The notes beneath the pieces were generated by a model. The model was not told the origin of the DNA and searched no databases. It worked only from the letters and a program-made list of their open reading frames with translations. Positions 1 to 7,203 of a stretch of DNA of 13,389 nt are shown in pieces. The translations under genes were made by a program, and so were the position numbers. Numbering within the stretch: the first letter of the stretch is position 1; the number at the start of each line of letters is the position of its first letter. The DNA is from Clostridia bacterium. Its GTDB lineage: Bacteria > Bacillota > Clostridia > Christensenellales > Aristaeellaceae. Where the stretch lies: the NCBI GenBank assembly GCA_017537105.1, contig JAFWBZ010000216.1:1-13389 (forward strand), given 5' to 3'.

Positions 1-2
1 CC

Positions 3-905
3 ACCCTGCGCACCTTCGTGGGCTTCTTCACCGACAACGCCTACTATGGCATCTCCGCCGTGGGCATGACCATGGTATTGATCACCGGCGGCATCGACCT
101 GTCGGTGGCCTCGGTCGCCTCCCTCACCGGCATGATCATCGCCTATGGCTATGAGCGCATGGGCATCTCCCCGGCGATTACGATGCTGCTGTCCATACTC
201 ATCGGCGTAGGCCTGGGCACCCTGATGGGCGCGGCCATCCACTACCTGAATGTGCCGCCCTTCATCACGACGCTGACCGGAAACTTCCTGGCCCGAGGCG
301 TGTGTAGCCTGATCTCCCGCGAGTCCATCTCCATCGATCACCCGCTGATCAACGACCTGGCCGGCTTCAAGATCACGCTGAAAACCCTGGTGAACGGCGA
401 GTGGGTGAAGATAAAGCCAATCGCCTCCATCAACCTGAGCGTGCTGATATTCATCGCCATGATCATCATCGGCACCATCCTTCTGCAGCACACCCGCTTT
501 GGTAGGAACGTCTACGCCATCGGCGGCAGCGAATCCTCTGCTAAGCTCATGGGCCTGCCTGTGGGCAAAACCAAGGTGGCCGTCTACGCCATCAACGGCT
601 TCTGCTCCGCGTTGGCCGGCATCGCCTACCTGCTCACCGTCAAGTCCGGCTGGAACATGGCCCTGCAGGGCGGCGAGCTGGAGGTCATCTCCTCCGTCGT
701 CATCGGCGGCACGCTGCTCACAGGCGGCGTGGGCTATATGATCGGCACCCTCTTCGGCGTACTGCTCAAGTCGGTCATACCTACCCTCATCACCTTCAAC
801 GGCAACCTCTCCTCCTGGTGGGGCAAGATCGCCACCGGCGCGCTGCTGCTGCTGTTCATCGTCATCCAGCGCGCAGTCGTGTCCTATACGGCTCGAAAGA
901 AATAG
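3..905 (+). CDS. yjfF: Sugar ABC transporter permease, YjfF-like (5' partial)
   Basis: This is the inner-membrane permease of a ribose/galactofuranose-type ABC importer (BPD_transp_2 / RbsC superfamily). The frame is open from the first bases, so the true start lies upstream; about 300 residues are visible against roughly 330 for the family. Visible landmarks are the early segment with GGIDLSVASVASLTG, the segment NVPPFITTLTGNFLARG, the cytoplasmic coupling region TRFGRNVYAIGGSESSAKLMG, and the C-terminal ELEVISSVVIGGTLLTGGVG followed by LSSWWGKIATG. These resemble the second permease of the YtfQ-YtfR-YtfT-YjfF galactofuranose system more than RbsC itself; that subfamily call is from memory of the family. 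Several hydrophobic helices are evident. Its ATPase and partner permease should lie just upstream, outside the window. It ends at TAG and is followed by a strong hairpin, so it is the last gene of its operon. The substrate (galactofuranose or another sugar) cannot be fixed from sequence. Confidence 0.9.
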   Translation, partial: TLRTFVGFFTDNAYYGISAVGMTMVLITGGIDLSVASVASLTGMIIAYGYERMGISPAITMLLSILIGVGLGTLMGAAIHYLNVPPFITTLTGNFLARGVCSLISRESISIDHPLINDLAGFKITLKTLVNGEWVKIKPIASINLSVLIFIAMIIIGTILLQHTRFGRNVYAIGGSESSAKLMGLPVGKTKVAVYAINGFCSALAGIAYLLTVKSGWNMALQGGELEVISSVVIGGTLLTGGVGYMIGTLFGVLLKSVIPTLITFNGNLSSWWGKIATGALLLLFIVIQRAVVSYTARKK

Positions 906-924
906 TAATCCTTGCAACATTTCC

Positions 925-956
925 GGAGCCGCGGCGCTATCGCCGCGGCTCCGCCT
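925..956 (+). terminator. Hairpin terminator after the sugar permease
   Basis: A perfect 12-bp GC-rich stem (925-936 with 941-952) closes a CTAT loop, 20 bp after the stop codon. Only a weak T-containing tail (CCTTGT) follows, so Rho-independent termination is likely but not textbook. Confidence 0.6.
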
Positions 957-1070
957 TGTATGGGGCCGGAGTTGGATTGTGCCTGGAGGGCCTGTGAATT
1001 CCCCGGATTTTCTGATTTACAGGATGAGATTTTCCATCGCCAGGCTAACGGAACGTTAACTGTAACGGCG

Positions 1071-1099
1071 TTGCGGTTCGAGGGCCCTGCGCTTATAGT
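1071..1099 (+). promoter_or_regulatory. Candidate promoter of the peptide ABC operon
   Basis: TTGCGG (1071-1076), a 17-bp spacer and TATAGT (1094-1099) resemble a sigma-A promoter with a good -10 and a poor -35. It would start transcription near 1106, about 107 nt before the binding-protein start. Just upstream are two direct TAACGG copies (1046-1051 and 1063-1068) flanking the palindromes AACGTT and GTTAAC (about 1053-1060), a plausible operator. The rest of 906-1212 shows no credible gene; a TGGAACCGCG string at 1154-1163 and a GNRA-loop hairpin (1166-1179) occur in the leader. Confidence 0.45.
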
Positions 1100-1212
1100 A
1101 TAGATAGATCGTCGCATCCCAACGGATATGAACCAGGGCGTCTTTAAACGCCGTGGAACCGCGCGGCGCTGCGAAGCGCGTGCATGAGGACGAAGAAGTG
1201 AGGAGGAAAATC

Positions 1213-2799
1213 ATGAAGAGACTGCTTTCCCTGGCGGTGGCGCTGCTGCTCGCGCTCGCGATGCTGGTGCCCGCGGCGGTGGCCGAGTCGAGCGACAACT
1301 GGCTGCGCATCTTTTTTACCGACAATCCCGAGACGCTGGACGTGCAGAAGACCACGGACTGCTACACCATTCCGCTGAACTGCTTCGACCGCCTGGTGGA
1401 GACCGACACCGTGGACGGCGAGGCGCAGATCGTGCCCGGCCTTGCGGACAGCTGGGAGATTTCCGAGGACGGCCTGAGCTACACCTTCCACCTGCACGAG
1501 GGAGTCACCTTCCAAAACGGCGATCCCCTCACCGCGGACGATGTGGTCTATACCGTCAACCGCATGATGGATCCCGCCACCGGCGCCAAGAACACCGACA
1601 TCTTTGACGTGGTTGTCGGCGCGACCGCCATGTACAATGGCGAGGCCGAGAGCGTGGAGGGCGTCGTGGCCCTGGACGACAACACCGTGCAGTTCAATCT
1701 CGAGAGCGCCTACGCGCCCTTCCTGTCCTGCCTGGCCACGCCCGGCGGCTCCATCTACAACCGCGAGTCCACCGAGGGCGTCGACGACTTCGGGGAGAAC
1801 CCGGCGGTCTGCTTCGGCACCGGCCCCTTCCAGGTGACTGAGTGGGAGCTGGGCAGCAAGGTGACGCTGGTGGCCAATCCGAACTACTTCAAGGGCGCGC
1901 CCCAGATCGACGGCATCACCGCGTTCATCGTGCCCGATGCGGATACCCAGCGCATGATGTTCGAGCAGGGCGAGGTGGACGTGTTCAACTTCGACTATGC
2001 CGAGAGCCAGCTGCAGTGGTTCCTGGACAACGGCTATGCGGACCAGATCGTCTCCGGCAGCCGCGCAGGCACCTACTATTTCATGTTCAATACCGCCATC
2101 GAGCCGCTGAACGACGTCAACGTTCGCAAGGCGTTGCAGATGGCCATCAACCGCCAGGAGATCCTGGACGCGATCTACAGCGGCGAGGGCAAGGTGCTGT
2201 CCAGCTTCATTCCGGAGGGCGTGCTGAGCCACAATCCCGACGCCCCTGAAATCCCCTATGATCCCGACCAGGCCAGGACGATGCTGGCTGAGGCGGGCTA
2301 TGAAGACGGCTTCGACATGGAAATTGCCGTGATGGCCGATTCCACCACCTCTCTGACCGTCTCCACCATTCTGAAGAGCTATTGGCAGGCCATCGGCGTG
2401 CGCGCGGAGATCAAGCAGTACGACGAATCCTCCTACTACGCCATCCGCAAGGACGGCGAGCTGCCCAGCTACTACAACAGCTGGTCCGCGGACTTCAACG
2501 ATCCCGACAACTTCCTGTACACCTTCTTCTCGAAGAAGAATACCGTCGGCCGCTCGATCAACTATGACAACGTGGAGATCATGGACCTGCTGGACGAGGC
2601 CCGCGTGATGGTGGACTTCGACGAGCGCATGGCCGCCTATCAGAAGATCGACAACGCCGTGGTGCATGAGGATGCCATCACCCTGCCGCTGTACCAGCGC
2701 AACCACCTGTTCTGCCTGAATCCCCGCGTGCAGGGCTTCAAGGTGGCCTGGAACGGCTGGAGCGACATGAGCTTCTACAGCATCAGCCTGGCGGATTGA
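1213..2799 (+). CDS. Peptide ABC transporter substrate-binding protein (SBP family 5)
   Basis: This is the extracytoplasmic receptor of a di-/oligopeptide importer (DppA/OppA, SBP_bac_5 family), 528 residues, a usual length. The start ATG at 1213 is chosen over an upstream in-frame GTG (1153) because GAGGAGG lies 6-7 nt before it and a signal peptide begins immediately. Residues 1-24 are a classical signal peptide (KR, then a long Leu/Ala core) with a likely signal peptidase I site after AVA. No lipobox cysteine is present, which is unusual for a Gram-positive binding protein. The mature part carries the family hallmarks VPGLADSWEISEDGLSYTFH, GVTFQNGDPLTADDVVYT and, later, INRQEILDAIY. It is the first gene of the operon 1213-6860, and two hairpins separate it from the permeases, which fits extra expression of the receptor. 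Dipeptides or short oligopeptides are the likely ligand, but nickel, heme or glutathione relatives cannot be excluded. Confidence 0.93.
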   Translation: MKRLLSLAVALLLALAMLVPAAVAESSDNWLRIFFTDNPETLDVQKTTDCYTIPLNCFDRLVETDTVDGEAQIVPGLADSWEISEDGLSYTFHLHEGVTFQNGDPLTADDVVYTVNRMMDPATGAKNTDIFDVVVGATAMYNGEAESVEGVVALDDNTVQFNLESAYAPFLSCLATPGGSIYNRESTEGVDDFGENPAVCFGTGPFQVTEWELGSKVTLVANPNYFKGAPQIDGITAFIVPDADTQRMMFEQGEVDVFNFDYAESQLQWFLDNGYADQIVSGSRAGTYYFMFNTAIEPLNDVNVRKALQMAINRQEILDAIYSGEGKVLSSFIPEGVLSHNPDAPEIPYDPDQARTMLAEAGYEDGFDMEIAVMADSTTSLTVSTILKSYWQAIGVRAEIKQYDESSYYAIRKDGELPSYYNSWSADFNDPDNFLYTFFSKKNTVGRSINYDNVEIMDLLDEARVMVDFDERMAAYQKIDNAVVHEDAITLPLYQRNHLFCLNPRVQGFKVAWNGWSDMSFYSISLAD

Positions 2800-2818
2800 T
2801 TCCATAGTACCACGCGAT

Positions 2819-2841
2819 GGGGGACGGGTTTCCCGTCCCCC
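2819..2841 (+). terminator. Intercistronic stem-loop 1 after the binding-protein gene
   Basis: A perfect 10-bp stem (2819-2828 with 2832-2841) with a TTT loop lies 20 bp after the stop codon. No T-run follows directly, so it may stabilise the upstream mRNA end or pause polymerase rather than terminate by itself. Confidence 0.5.
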
Positions 2842-2869
2842 TGCCATGCTTTCCGGGCAATGTCAACAG

Positions 2870-2897
2870 GGAAACGGCCTCGGGCTGTTTCCTTTTT
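2870..2897 (+). terminator. Intrinsic terminator/attenuator between receptor and permease genes
   Basis: A 10-bp stem (2870-2879 with 2883-2892, one G-T pair) with a TCG loop is followed immediately by TTTTT (2893-2897). This is a proper Rho-independent terminator shape inside the operon. Partial read-through would give more binding protein than membrane complex, as is common for ABC importers. A third small hairpin (2912-2917 with 2922-2927) follows. Confidence 0.6.
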
Positions 2898-2955
2898 GAG
2901 ATTTTCCGGAGGCGCCCGGCGGGGCGCGTCGACATTTCTTTTGCGGGAGGACACC

Positions 2956-3867
2956 ATGGGAAAGTACATCACCAAGCGCGTGCTGGTCACCATACCCGTG
3001 CTGCTGGGCATCATCCTGTTGATCTTCTACATGCTCAACGTGGTGCCGGGCGACCCGGTGACGGTGATGATGAAGGAGCACCTGAAGGAGGATGTGATTG
3101 AGAATCTGCGCCGGACCATGCATCTGGACGATCCGTTCTTCCTGCGCTATCTGCGCTACGTGTGGGATGCCCTGCGGGGTGACCTGGGCGTGAGCTGGAA
3201 GCTCAATCGCTCGGTGACGGCACTGATCGCCACCGCCTTTCCCTACACGCTGCGCCTGGCCGTTGCGGCGGCGCTGTTCAGCTGGATTATGGGCATTCCG
3301 GTGGGCATCCTCTCTGCGGTGAAGAAGAATTCGCTGATGGACCATCTCAGCATGGGCCTGTCGCTGTTCGGAGTATCGATGCCGGTGTTCTGGGTGGCGT
3401 TGATTCTGCAAAACACCTTCAAGGGCGTGCTGCCCGTGTCCGGCGCGAACAGCTGGCAGTGCTACATCCTGCCCACGGTGGTGCTGGGCTGGTCCTCGGC
3501 GGGCCGCATTGCGCGCCTGACCCGCTCGAACCTCCTGGAGGTCATGCGCAACGACTACATCCGCACCGCCCGCTCCAAGGGATTGAGCCCGCTGCGGGTG
3601 ATCTCCCGCCATGCGCTCAAGAACGCGCTGATCCCGGTGATCACCGTGATGGCGATTCAGATTTCCTCACTGCTCTCCGGTGCGGTGATCACCGAGTCGG
3701 TGTTTGCGATTCCCGGCGTGGGCAGCCTGGCCGTCAGCGCCATCAACAACCGGGATATGCCGCTGCTGCAGGGCACGGTGATCTTTACCGCGGTGCTGAT
3801 CATCGCGGGCAACCTGGTGGCGGACGTGCTGTATTCGGTGATCGACCCGCGCATCCGCGTGGAGTGA
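2956..3867 (+). CDS. Peptide ABC transporter permease (DppB/OppB family)
   Basis: This is one of two inner-membrane permease subunits of the peptide importer, 303 residues. The start at 2956 is set by GGGAGG at 2945-2950, with 5 nt spacing. The upstream in-frame extension has no ribosome site and reads through the terminator region. The N-terminus MGKYITKRVLVTIPVLLGII is a typical DppB first helix, followed by the periplasmic region NVVPGDPVTVMM and RRTMHLDDPFFLRYLRYV, which are conserved family landmarks. Further hydrophobic helices follow, and the EAA-loop equivalent is DYIRTARSKGLSPLRVISRH, which docks to the ATPases. The C-terminus VLYSVIDPRIRVE matches the usual family ending. A 15-nt gap containing AGGAGG separates it from the next permease, so the two are co-translated. 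Exact substrate (dipeptide versus oligopeptide) is not decidable from sequence. Confidence 0.95.
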   Translation: MGKYITKRVLVTIPVLLGIILLIFYMLNVVPGDPVTVMMKEHLKEDVIENLRRTMHLDDPFFLRYLRYVWDALRGDLGVSWKLNRSVTALIATAFPYTLRLAVAAALFSWIMGIPVGILSAVKKNSLMDHLSMGLSLFGVSMPVFWVALILQNTFKGVLPVSGANSWQCYILPTVVLGWSSAGRIARLTRSNLLEVMRNDYIRTARSKGLSPLRVISRHALKNALIPVITVMAIQISSLLSGAVITESVFAIPGVGSLAVSAINNRDMPLLQGTVIFTAVLIIAGNLVADVLYSVIDPRIRVE

Positions 3868-3882
3868 GGAGGTGGCGAGGCG

Positions 3883-4800
3883 ATGAAAAGGACACAGAAG
3901 GACCTCTACACGGATCAGCTTTCCCACCGGATTCTGGACGCGGAGGCGGAGATTCAGCCCGATGCGGGCATTGCGCACAGCATCGTAAACATGTTTCGCG
4001 TCAACCGGGCCGCGCTGCTGGGTCTGATCCTGATCCTGTTGATTCTCCTGCTGGCGCTGTTCGCACCGCTGGTTGCGCGATGTGATCCGGACGCCATCGA
4101 CCTGGTGAATCTGCGAAAGCCGCCCAGCGCGGCGCACTGGTTTGGCACCGACGATTTGGGCCGCGACGTATTTGCCCGGGTGGCATACGGAAGCCGGATT
4201 TCGCTGATGATCGGCTTCGTGCCCTCTGCCATCTCGCTGGTGCTGGGCACGGCGCTGGGCCTGATGGCGGGATTCCTCGGCAGGCGCGTGGACGCGCTCA
4301 TCATGCGCCTGGCGGACGTGGTGCTGGCGTTTCCTTCGCTGCTGCTGGCGATGGTGGTCATGTACACGCTGGGCAGCTCCATCCTGAACATGTTCATTGC
4401 GCTGTCCATCATCAACTGGGCAGGCACTGCCCGCGTGGTGCGGGCGCAGACGCTTTCACTGAAGGAGAAGGAATTCGTGGAGGCCGCGAGGTCCATGGGG
4501 GTATCCCGGTGGAAGATCGTGTTTCGCCACATACTGCCCAACTGCCTGCCGAACCTGATCGTGCTCTTCACGCTGGACATTCCCGGGGCGATCATGTGGG
4601 AGAGCTCCATGAGCTTCCTCGGCGTAGGCGATCCCAACGCCGCCAGCTGGGGCCTGATGGTCAGCCAGGGCAAGAGCTATGCCTACATGTGCCCGTGGCT
4701 GATCCTGGCGCCGGGCCTGGCGATCCTCATCACCGTCATGGCCTTCAACTTCCTGGGCGACGGCCTGCGCGACGCCATCGACCCCTACATGAAGACCTGA
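3883..4800 (+). CDS. Peptide ABC transporter permease (DppC/OppC family)
   Basis: This is the second permease subunit, 305 residues. AGGAGG (3868-3873) lies 9 nt before the ATG. The cytoplasmic N-terminal tail (about 40 residues) leads into the first helix, FRVNRAALLGLILILLILLL (OppC_N type). It is followed by HWFGTDDLGRDVFARVAYGS, a near-invariant DppC signature, and then by further helices. The EAA loop is EAARSMGVSRWKIVFRHILP, and SSMSFLGVGDPNAASWGLM and the ending NFLGDGLRDAIDPYMKT are also family typical. It pairs with the DppB-type protein to form the channel. A 91-nt spacer follows before the ATPase genes. It contains a weak imperfect GGGGAC/GTCCCC pairing (4829-4834 with 4859-4864) that I do not call a terminator. 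Confidence 0.95.
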   Translation: MKRTQKDLYTDQLSHRILDAEAEIQPDAGIAHSIVNMFRVNRAALLGLILILLILLLALFAPLVARCDPDAIDLVNLRKPPSAAHWFGTDDLGRDVFARVAYGSRISLMIGFVPSAISLVLGTALGLMAGFLGRRVDALIMRLADVVLAFPSLLLAMVVMYTLGSSILNMFIALSIINWAGTARVVRAQTLSLKEKEFVEAARSMGVSRWKIVFRHILPNCLPNLIVLFTLDIPGAIMWESSMSFLGVGDPNAASWGLMVSQGKSYAYMCPWLILAPGLAILITVMAFNFLGDGLRDAIDPYMKT

Positions 4801-4891
4801 TCGAAATACACCGGTCGTGCCATGGGCCGGGGACGGAGGCGCTGCCGGGCGGTTCCCTGTCCCCCGACGATTTGTTCCAAAGGAGTATTCC

Positions 4892-5896
4892 ATGCAGGAC
4901 AACATCCTTGAAATCCACAACCTGGTCACCTCCTTCGCCTCGGATGGGCGGAAGGATCGCGCCATCGCAGTCAACGGCGTGGACATCGCCATCCCGAAGG
5001 GCAGCACCGTCGGGCTGGTGGGAGAATCCGGCTGCGGCAAGTCGGTCACGTCGCTGTCGGCGATGGGACTGCTTCCGGACAACGGCCGGGTGGAGTCCGG
5101 GGAGGCGATCTTTTGCGGCCGCGATCTGCTGAAGCTCCCGGATCGGGAGCTTCGAAAGATCCGCGGCAACCGGATTTCCATGATCTTCCAGGAGCCGATG
5201 ACCAGCCTGAACCCGGTGATTCCCGTGGGAAAGCAGGTTTCGGAGGCGCTGCGGCTGCACGGCGGGATGGACAAGGAGACCGCCAAACGAAAGAGCATCG
5301 AAATTCTCGAGCGCGTGGGGGTCCCGGAGGCCAGGCGCCGCTATGACAATTACCCGCACCAGCTTTCCGGAGGGCTGCGGCAGCGCGTGATGATCGGCAT
5401 GGCCATGGCGCTGAAGCCCGATCTTCTCATCGCCGACGAGCCCACCACGGCGCTGGATGTGTCCATCGAGGCGCAGATCCTGCGGCTGATGCGCACACTT
5501 CAGCGGGAGAGCGGCATGTCGATTCTGATGATCACGCACAATCTCGGCGTCGTGGCTGAGATCTGCGACGAGGTCTACGTGATGTATGCCGGCGAAGTGG
5601 TGGAGCACGCGGACGTGTACGCGCTGTTCCGCGACTGTGCACACCCCTATACCCGGGGGTTGATCGCCTCTCTGCCGCGCATGACGCCCAAGGGACAGCG
5701 GCTGTACACCATTCGGGGCACCGTGCCGAACCTCCGGGCAATGCCCGCGGGCTGCCGGTTTGCGCCGAGGTGCGAGCGGGCCTGCAAGCGCTGTTGGGAG
5801 GAAAAGCCTCTCCTTCAGGACATCGGAAACGGCCACCTGTGCCGCTGCCATGCGCCTGTGGGGACCAACGGGAACGGAGGGGAAGGGAATGGCTGA
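4892..5896 (+). CDS. Peptide ABC transporter ATP-binding protein (DppD/OppD family)
   Basis: This is the first of two ATPase subunits, 334 residues. AAAGGAG (4879-4885) sits 6 nt before the ATG at 4892; an upstream in-frame extension lacks a ribosome site. Walker A is GESGCGKS at residues 44-51, the Q-loop is in IFQEPMTSLNP, the ABC signature is LSGGLRQR, Walker B is LLIADEPTTALD, and the switch histidine is in ITHNLGVVAEICDEV. The C-terminal oligopeptide-transporter extension (oligo_HPY) has HPYTRGL and a cysteine cluster, GCRFAPRCERACKRC with a final CRCH. Related DppD proteins carry a cluster-like metal site here, so iron-sulfur or metal binding is an inference. The gene overlaps the next one by 8 nt (ATGGCTGA), indicating translational coupling and fixed stoichiometry of the ATPase heterodimer. 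Confidence 0.95.
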   Translation: MQDNILEIHNLVTSFASDGRKDRAIAVNGVDIAIPKGSTVGLVGESGCGKSVTSLSAMGLLPDNGRVESGEAIFCGRDLLKLPDRELRKIRGNRISMIFQEPMTSLNPVIPVGKQVSEALRLHGGMDKETAKRKSIEILERVGVPEARRRYDNYPHQLSGGLRQRVMIGMAMALKPDLLIADEPTTALDVSIEAQILRLMRTLQRESGMSILMITHNLGVVAEICDEVYVMYAGEVVEHADVYALFRDCAHPYTRGLIASLPRMTPKGQRLYTIRGTVPNLRAMPAGCRFAPRCERACKRCWEEKPLLQDIGNGHLCRCHAPVGTNGNGGEGNG

Positions 5897-6860
5897 ATTG
5901 CTGCGCGCCGAGCACCTGGTCAAGGAATTTCCGGTCAAGGGCGGGGTTTCGCATGTGGTGACCGACGTCTCCTTCAGCATCGAAAAGGGTGAGACGCTGG
6001 GCCTGGTGGGGGAATCCGGCTGCGGAAAGTCCACGCTGGGAAAGCTGTTGCTGAACCTGATCCCCGCGACCTCCGGCAGGGTGTGGTTCAAGGGGCAGGA
6101 CCTGAGCCGGTTCAAGGGCGAGGCGCTGCGGTCCATGCGCCGGTGCATGCAGATGATCTTTCAGGATCCCTACGCGTCACTGGACCCGCGCATGTCCGTG
6201 GGCAGGATCATCATGGAACCCCTCGACGCCCATCGCGTGGGCAGCAGCGCCGCGGAGCGCGCGGAGATGGCGCGCGATTTGCTGGAGCAGGTGGGTTTGC
6301 GCAGGGAGTTCTTCCATCGCTATCCCCATCAGTTTTCCGGCGGCCAGCGGCAGCGCATCGGCATCGCCCGCGCCCTGGCGTTGAACCCTGAGCTCATCAT
6401 CTGCGACGAGCCGGTCAGCGCGCTGGATGTGTCGATTCAGGCGCAGATTCTGAATCTGCTGAGCGATTTGCAGGCCGATCGCGGGCTGACCTATCTGTTC
6501 ATCTCCCATGATTTGAATGTGGTGCGCTATCTCTCCGACCGTGTGATCGTGATGTTTATGGGACAGATTTGCGAGATGTCGACCACAGATCAGCTCTACG
6601 AAGCGCCGAGGCATCCCTATACCCGGTTTCTGCTGGATTCCGTGCCCCAGCCCGACCCGCTGCTGCGGGACGAGACCCGCGCGCTGCTCACCGGAGAGCC
6701 CTCCAGCACCGTCAACCCGCCCAAGGGCTGCCGGTTCCACCCGCGCTGCCCCTATGCGGATGCGCGCTGCCGCGCCGAACGGCCGGATTTGGCGGAAATG
6801 GCTCCCGGACACTTCTGCGCCTGCCACCATCCGCTGATGGATCGGGAGATCCTTTCGTAG
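5889..6860 (+). CDS. Peptide ABC transporter ATP-binding protein (DppF/OppF family)
   Basis: This is the second ATPase subunit, 323 residues, starting at ATG 5889 behind a purine-rich GGAGGGGAAGGG tract that lies inside the end of the preceding gene. Walker A is GESGCGKS (residues 41-48), the Q-loop is in IFQDPYASLDP, the signature is FSGGQRQRIGIARAL, Walker B is LIICDEPVSALDVS, and the switch histidine is in ISHDLNVVRYLSDRV. The C-terminal extension has HPYTRFLLDSVP and a cysteine group GCRFHPRC...C...CAC, parallel to the DppD partner. The ASLDPRMSVG wording and the EVGL-type region (EQVGLRREFFHRYPHQFSGG) are typical of DppF/OppF. It ends the operon and is followed by an intrinsic terminator about 70 bp downstream. 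Confidence 0.95.
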   Translation: MAELLRAEHLVKEFPVKGGVSHVVTDVSFSIEKGETLGLVGESGCGKSTLGKLLLNLIPATSGRVWFKGQDLSRFKGEALRSMRRCMQMIFQDPYASLDPRMSVGRIIMEPLDAHRVGSSAAERAEMARDLLEQVGLRREFFHRYPHQFSGGQRQRIGIARALALNPELIICDEPVSALDVSIQAQILNLLSDLQADRGLTYLFISHDLNVVRYLSDRVIVMFMGQICEMSTTDQLYEAPRHPYTRFLLDSVPQPDPLLRDETRALLTGEPSSTVNPPKGCRFHPRCPYADARCRAERPDLAEMAPGHFCACHHPLMDREILS

Positions 6861-6929
6861 GGTGGACAGCGCTGTTTTTCGAAAGCTGCGCGCCAAAGGG
6901 GATGGCTTTGACGAATAAAACCGGCGTCC

Positions 6930-6965
6930 AAAACCGGCATCATGGATGCCGGTTTTGTCGTTTTC
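6930..6965 (+). terminator. Intrinsic terminator of the peptide ABC operon
   Basis: A perfect 12-bp stem (6930-6941 with 6945-6956) with an ATG loop ends in GGTTTT and is followed by GTCGTTTT. The A-run on the 5' arm means it could also act on the opposite strand. Confidence 0.85.
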
Positions 6966-6998
6966 CGACCTTTCGCGCCATCATTTACCCGCCGTTCG

Positions 6999-7027
6999 TT
7001 GACAAACGGTGCGATCCGTGGGACAAT
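6999..7027 (+). promoter_or_regulatory. Promoter of the pepV-like / cmk unit
   Basis: A perfect TTGACA (6999-7004), a 17-bp spacer and GACAAT (7022-7027, 4 to 5 of 6 positions) form a convincing sigma-A-type promoter directly after the previous terminator. The predicted start near 7034 leaves a leader of about 170 nt before the coding region. Confidence 0.75.
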
Positions 7028-7033
7028 AGAGGC

Positions 7034-7203
7034 ACGTGAGGAGAGGGAGCGCTGCGGAAGAATGGCTGCGCCGCCGGCAGGACGGCCTCTCTCCCCGGCA
7101 TCGCGGTCCGGAGAGGATGGCCCCGGGAGCTTCCTCCCGAGGATGGCGGGCCGACGGTTCCGGCAAAGGCGCAAGAACCGACTGTGTAAATGGAGGTCTG
7201 GGT
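7034..7203 (+). promoter_or_regulatory. Structured 5' leader upstream of the dipeptidase gene
   Basis: This long GC-rich leader has several possible helices. GGAGAG (7040-7045) can pair with CTCTCC (7089-7094), but the same pyrimidine stretch can also pair with GGAGAGG (7110-7116), giving two exclusive folds. CGGGAG (7124-7129) pairs with CTCCCG (7134-7139) around a CTTC loop. CGGTTC (7156-7161) pairs with GAACCG (7176-7181). I could not match it to a known riboswitch class, and no T-run terminator is present. An in-frame GTG at 7036 would extend the protein through this region, but the added residues look non-protein-like and the good ribosome site is at 7193-7197. Confidence 0.35.

Noticed and set aside
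1144..2847. 567-residue open frame on the minus strand across the binding-protein gene
   Set aside because: It is a shadow of the GC-rich coding strand: low-complexity His/Val/Gln-rich text, no family motif and no ribosome site, while the plus strand has a full SBP family 5 protein.
4829..4864. GGGGAC/GTCCCC pairing before the first ATPase gene
   Set aside because: The stem is short with a long loop and no T-run; the operon clearly continues.
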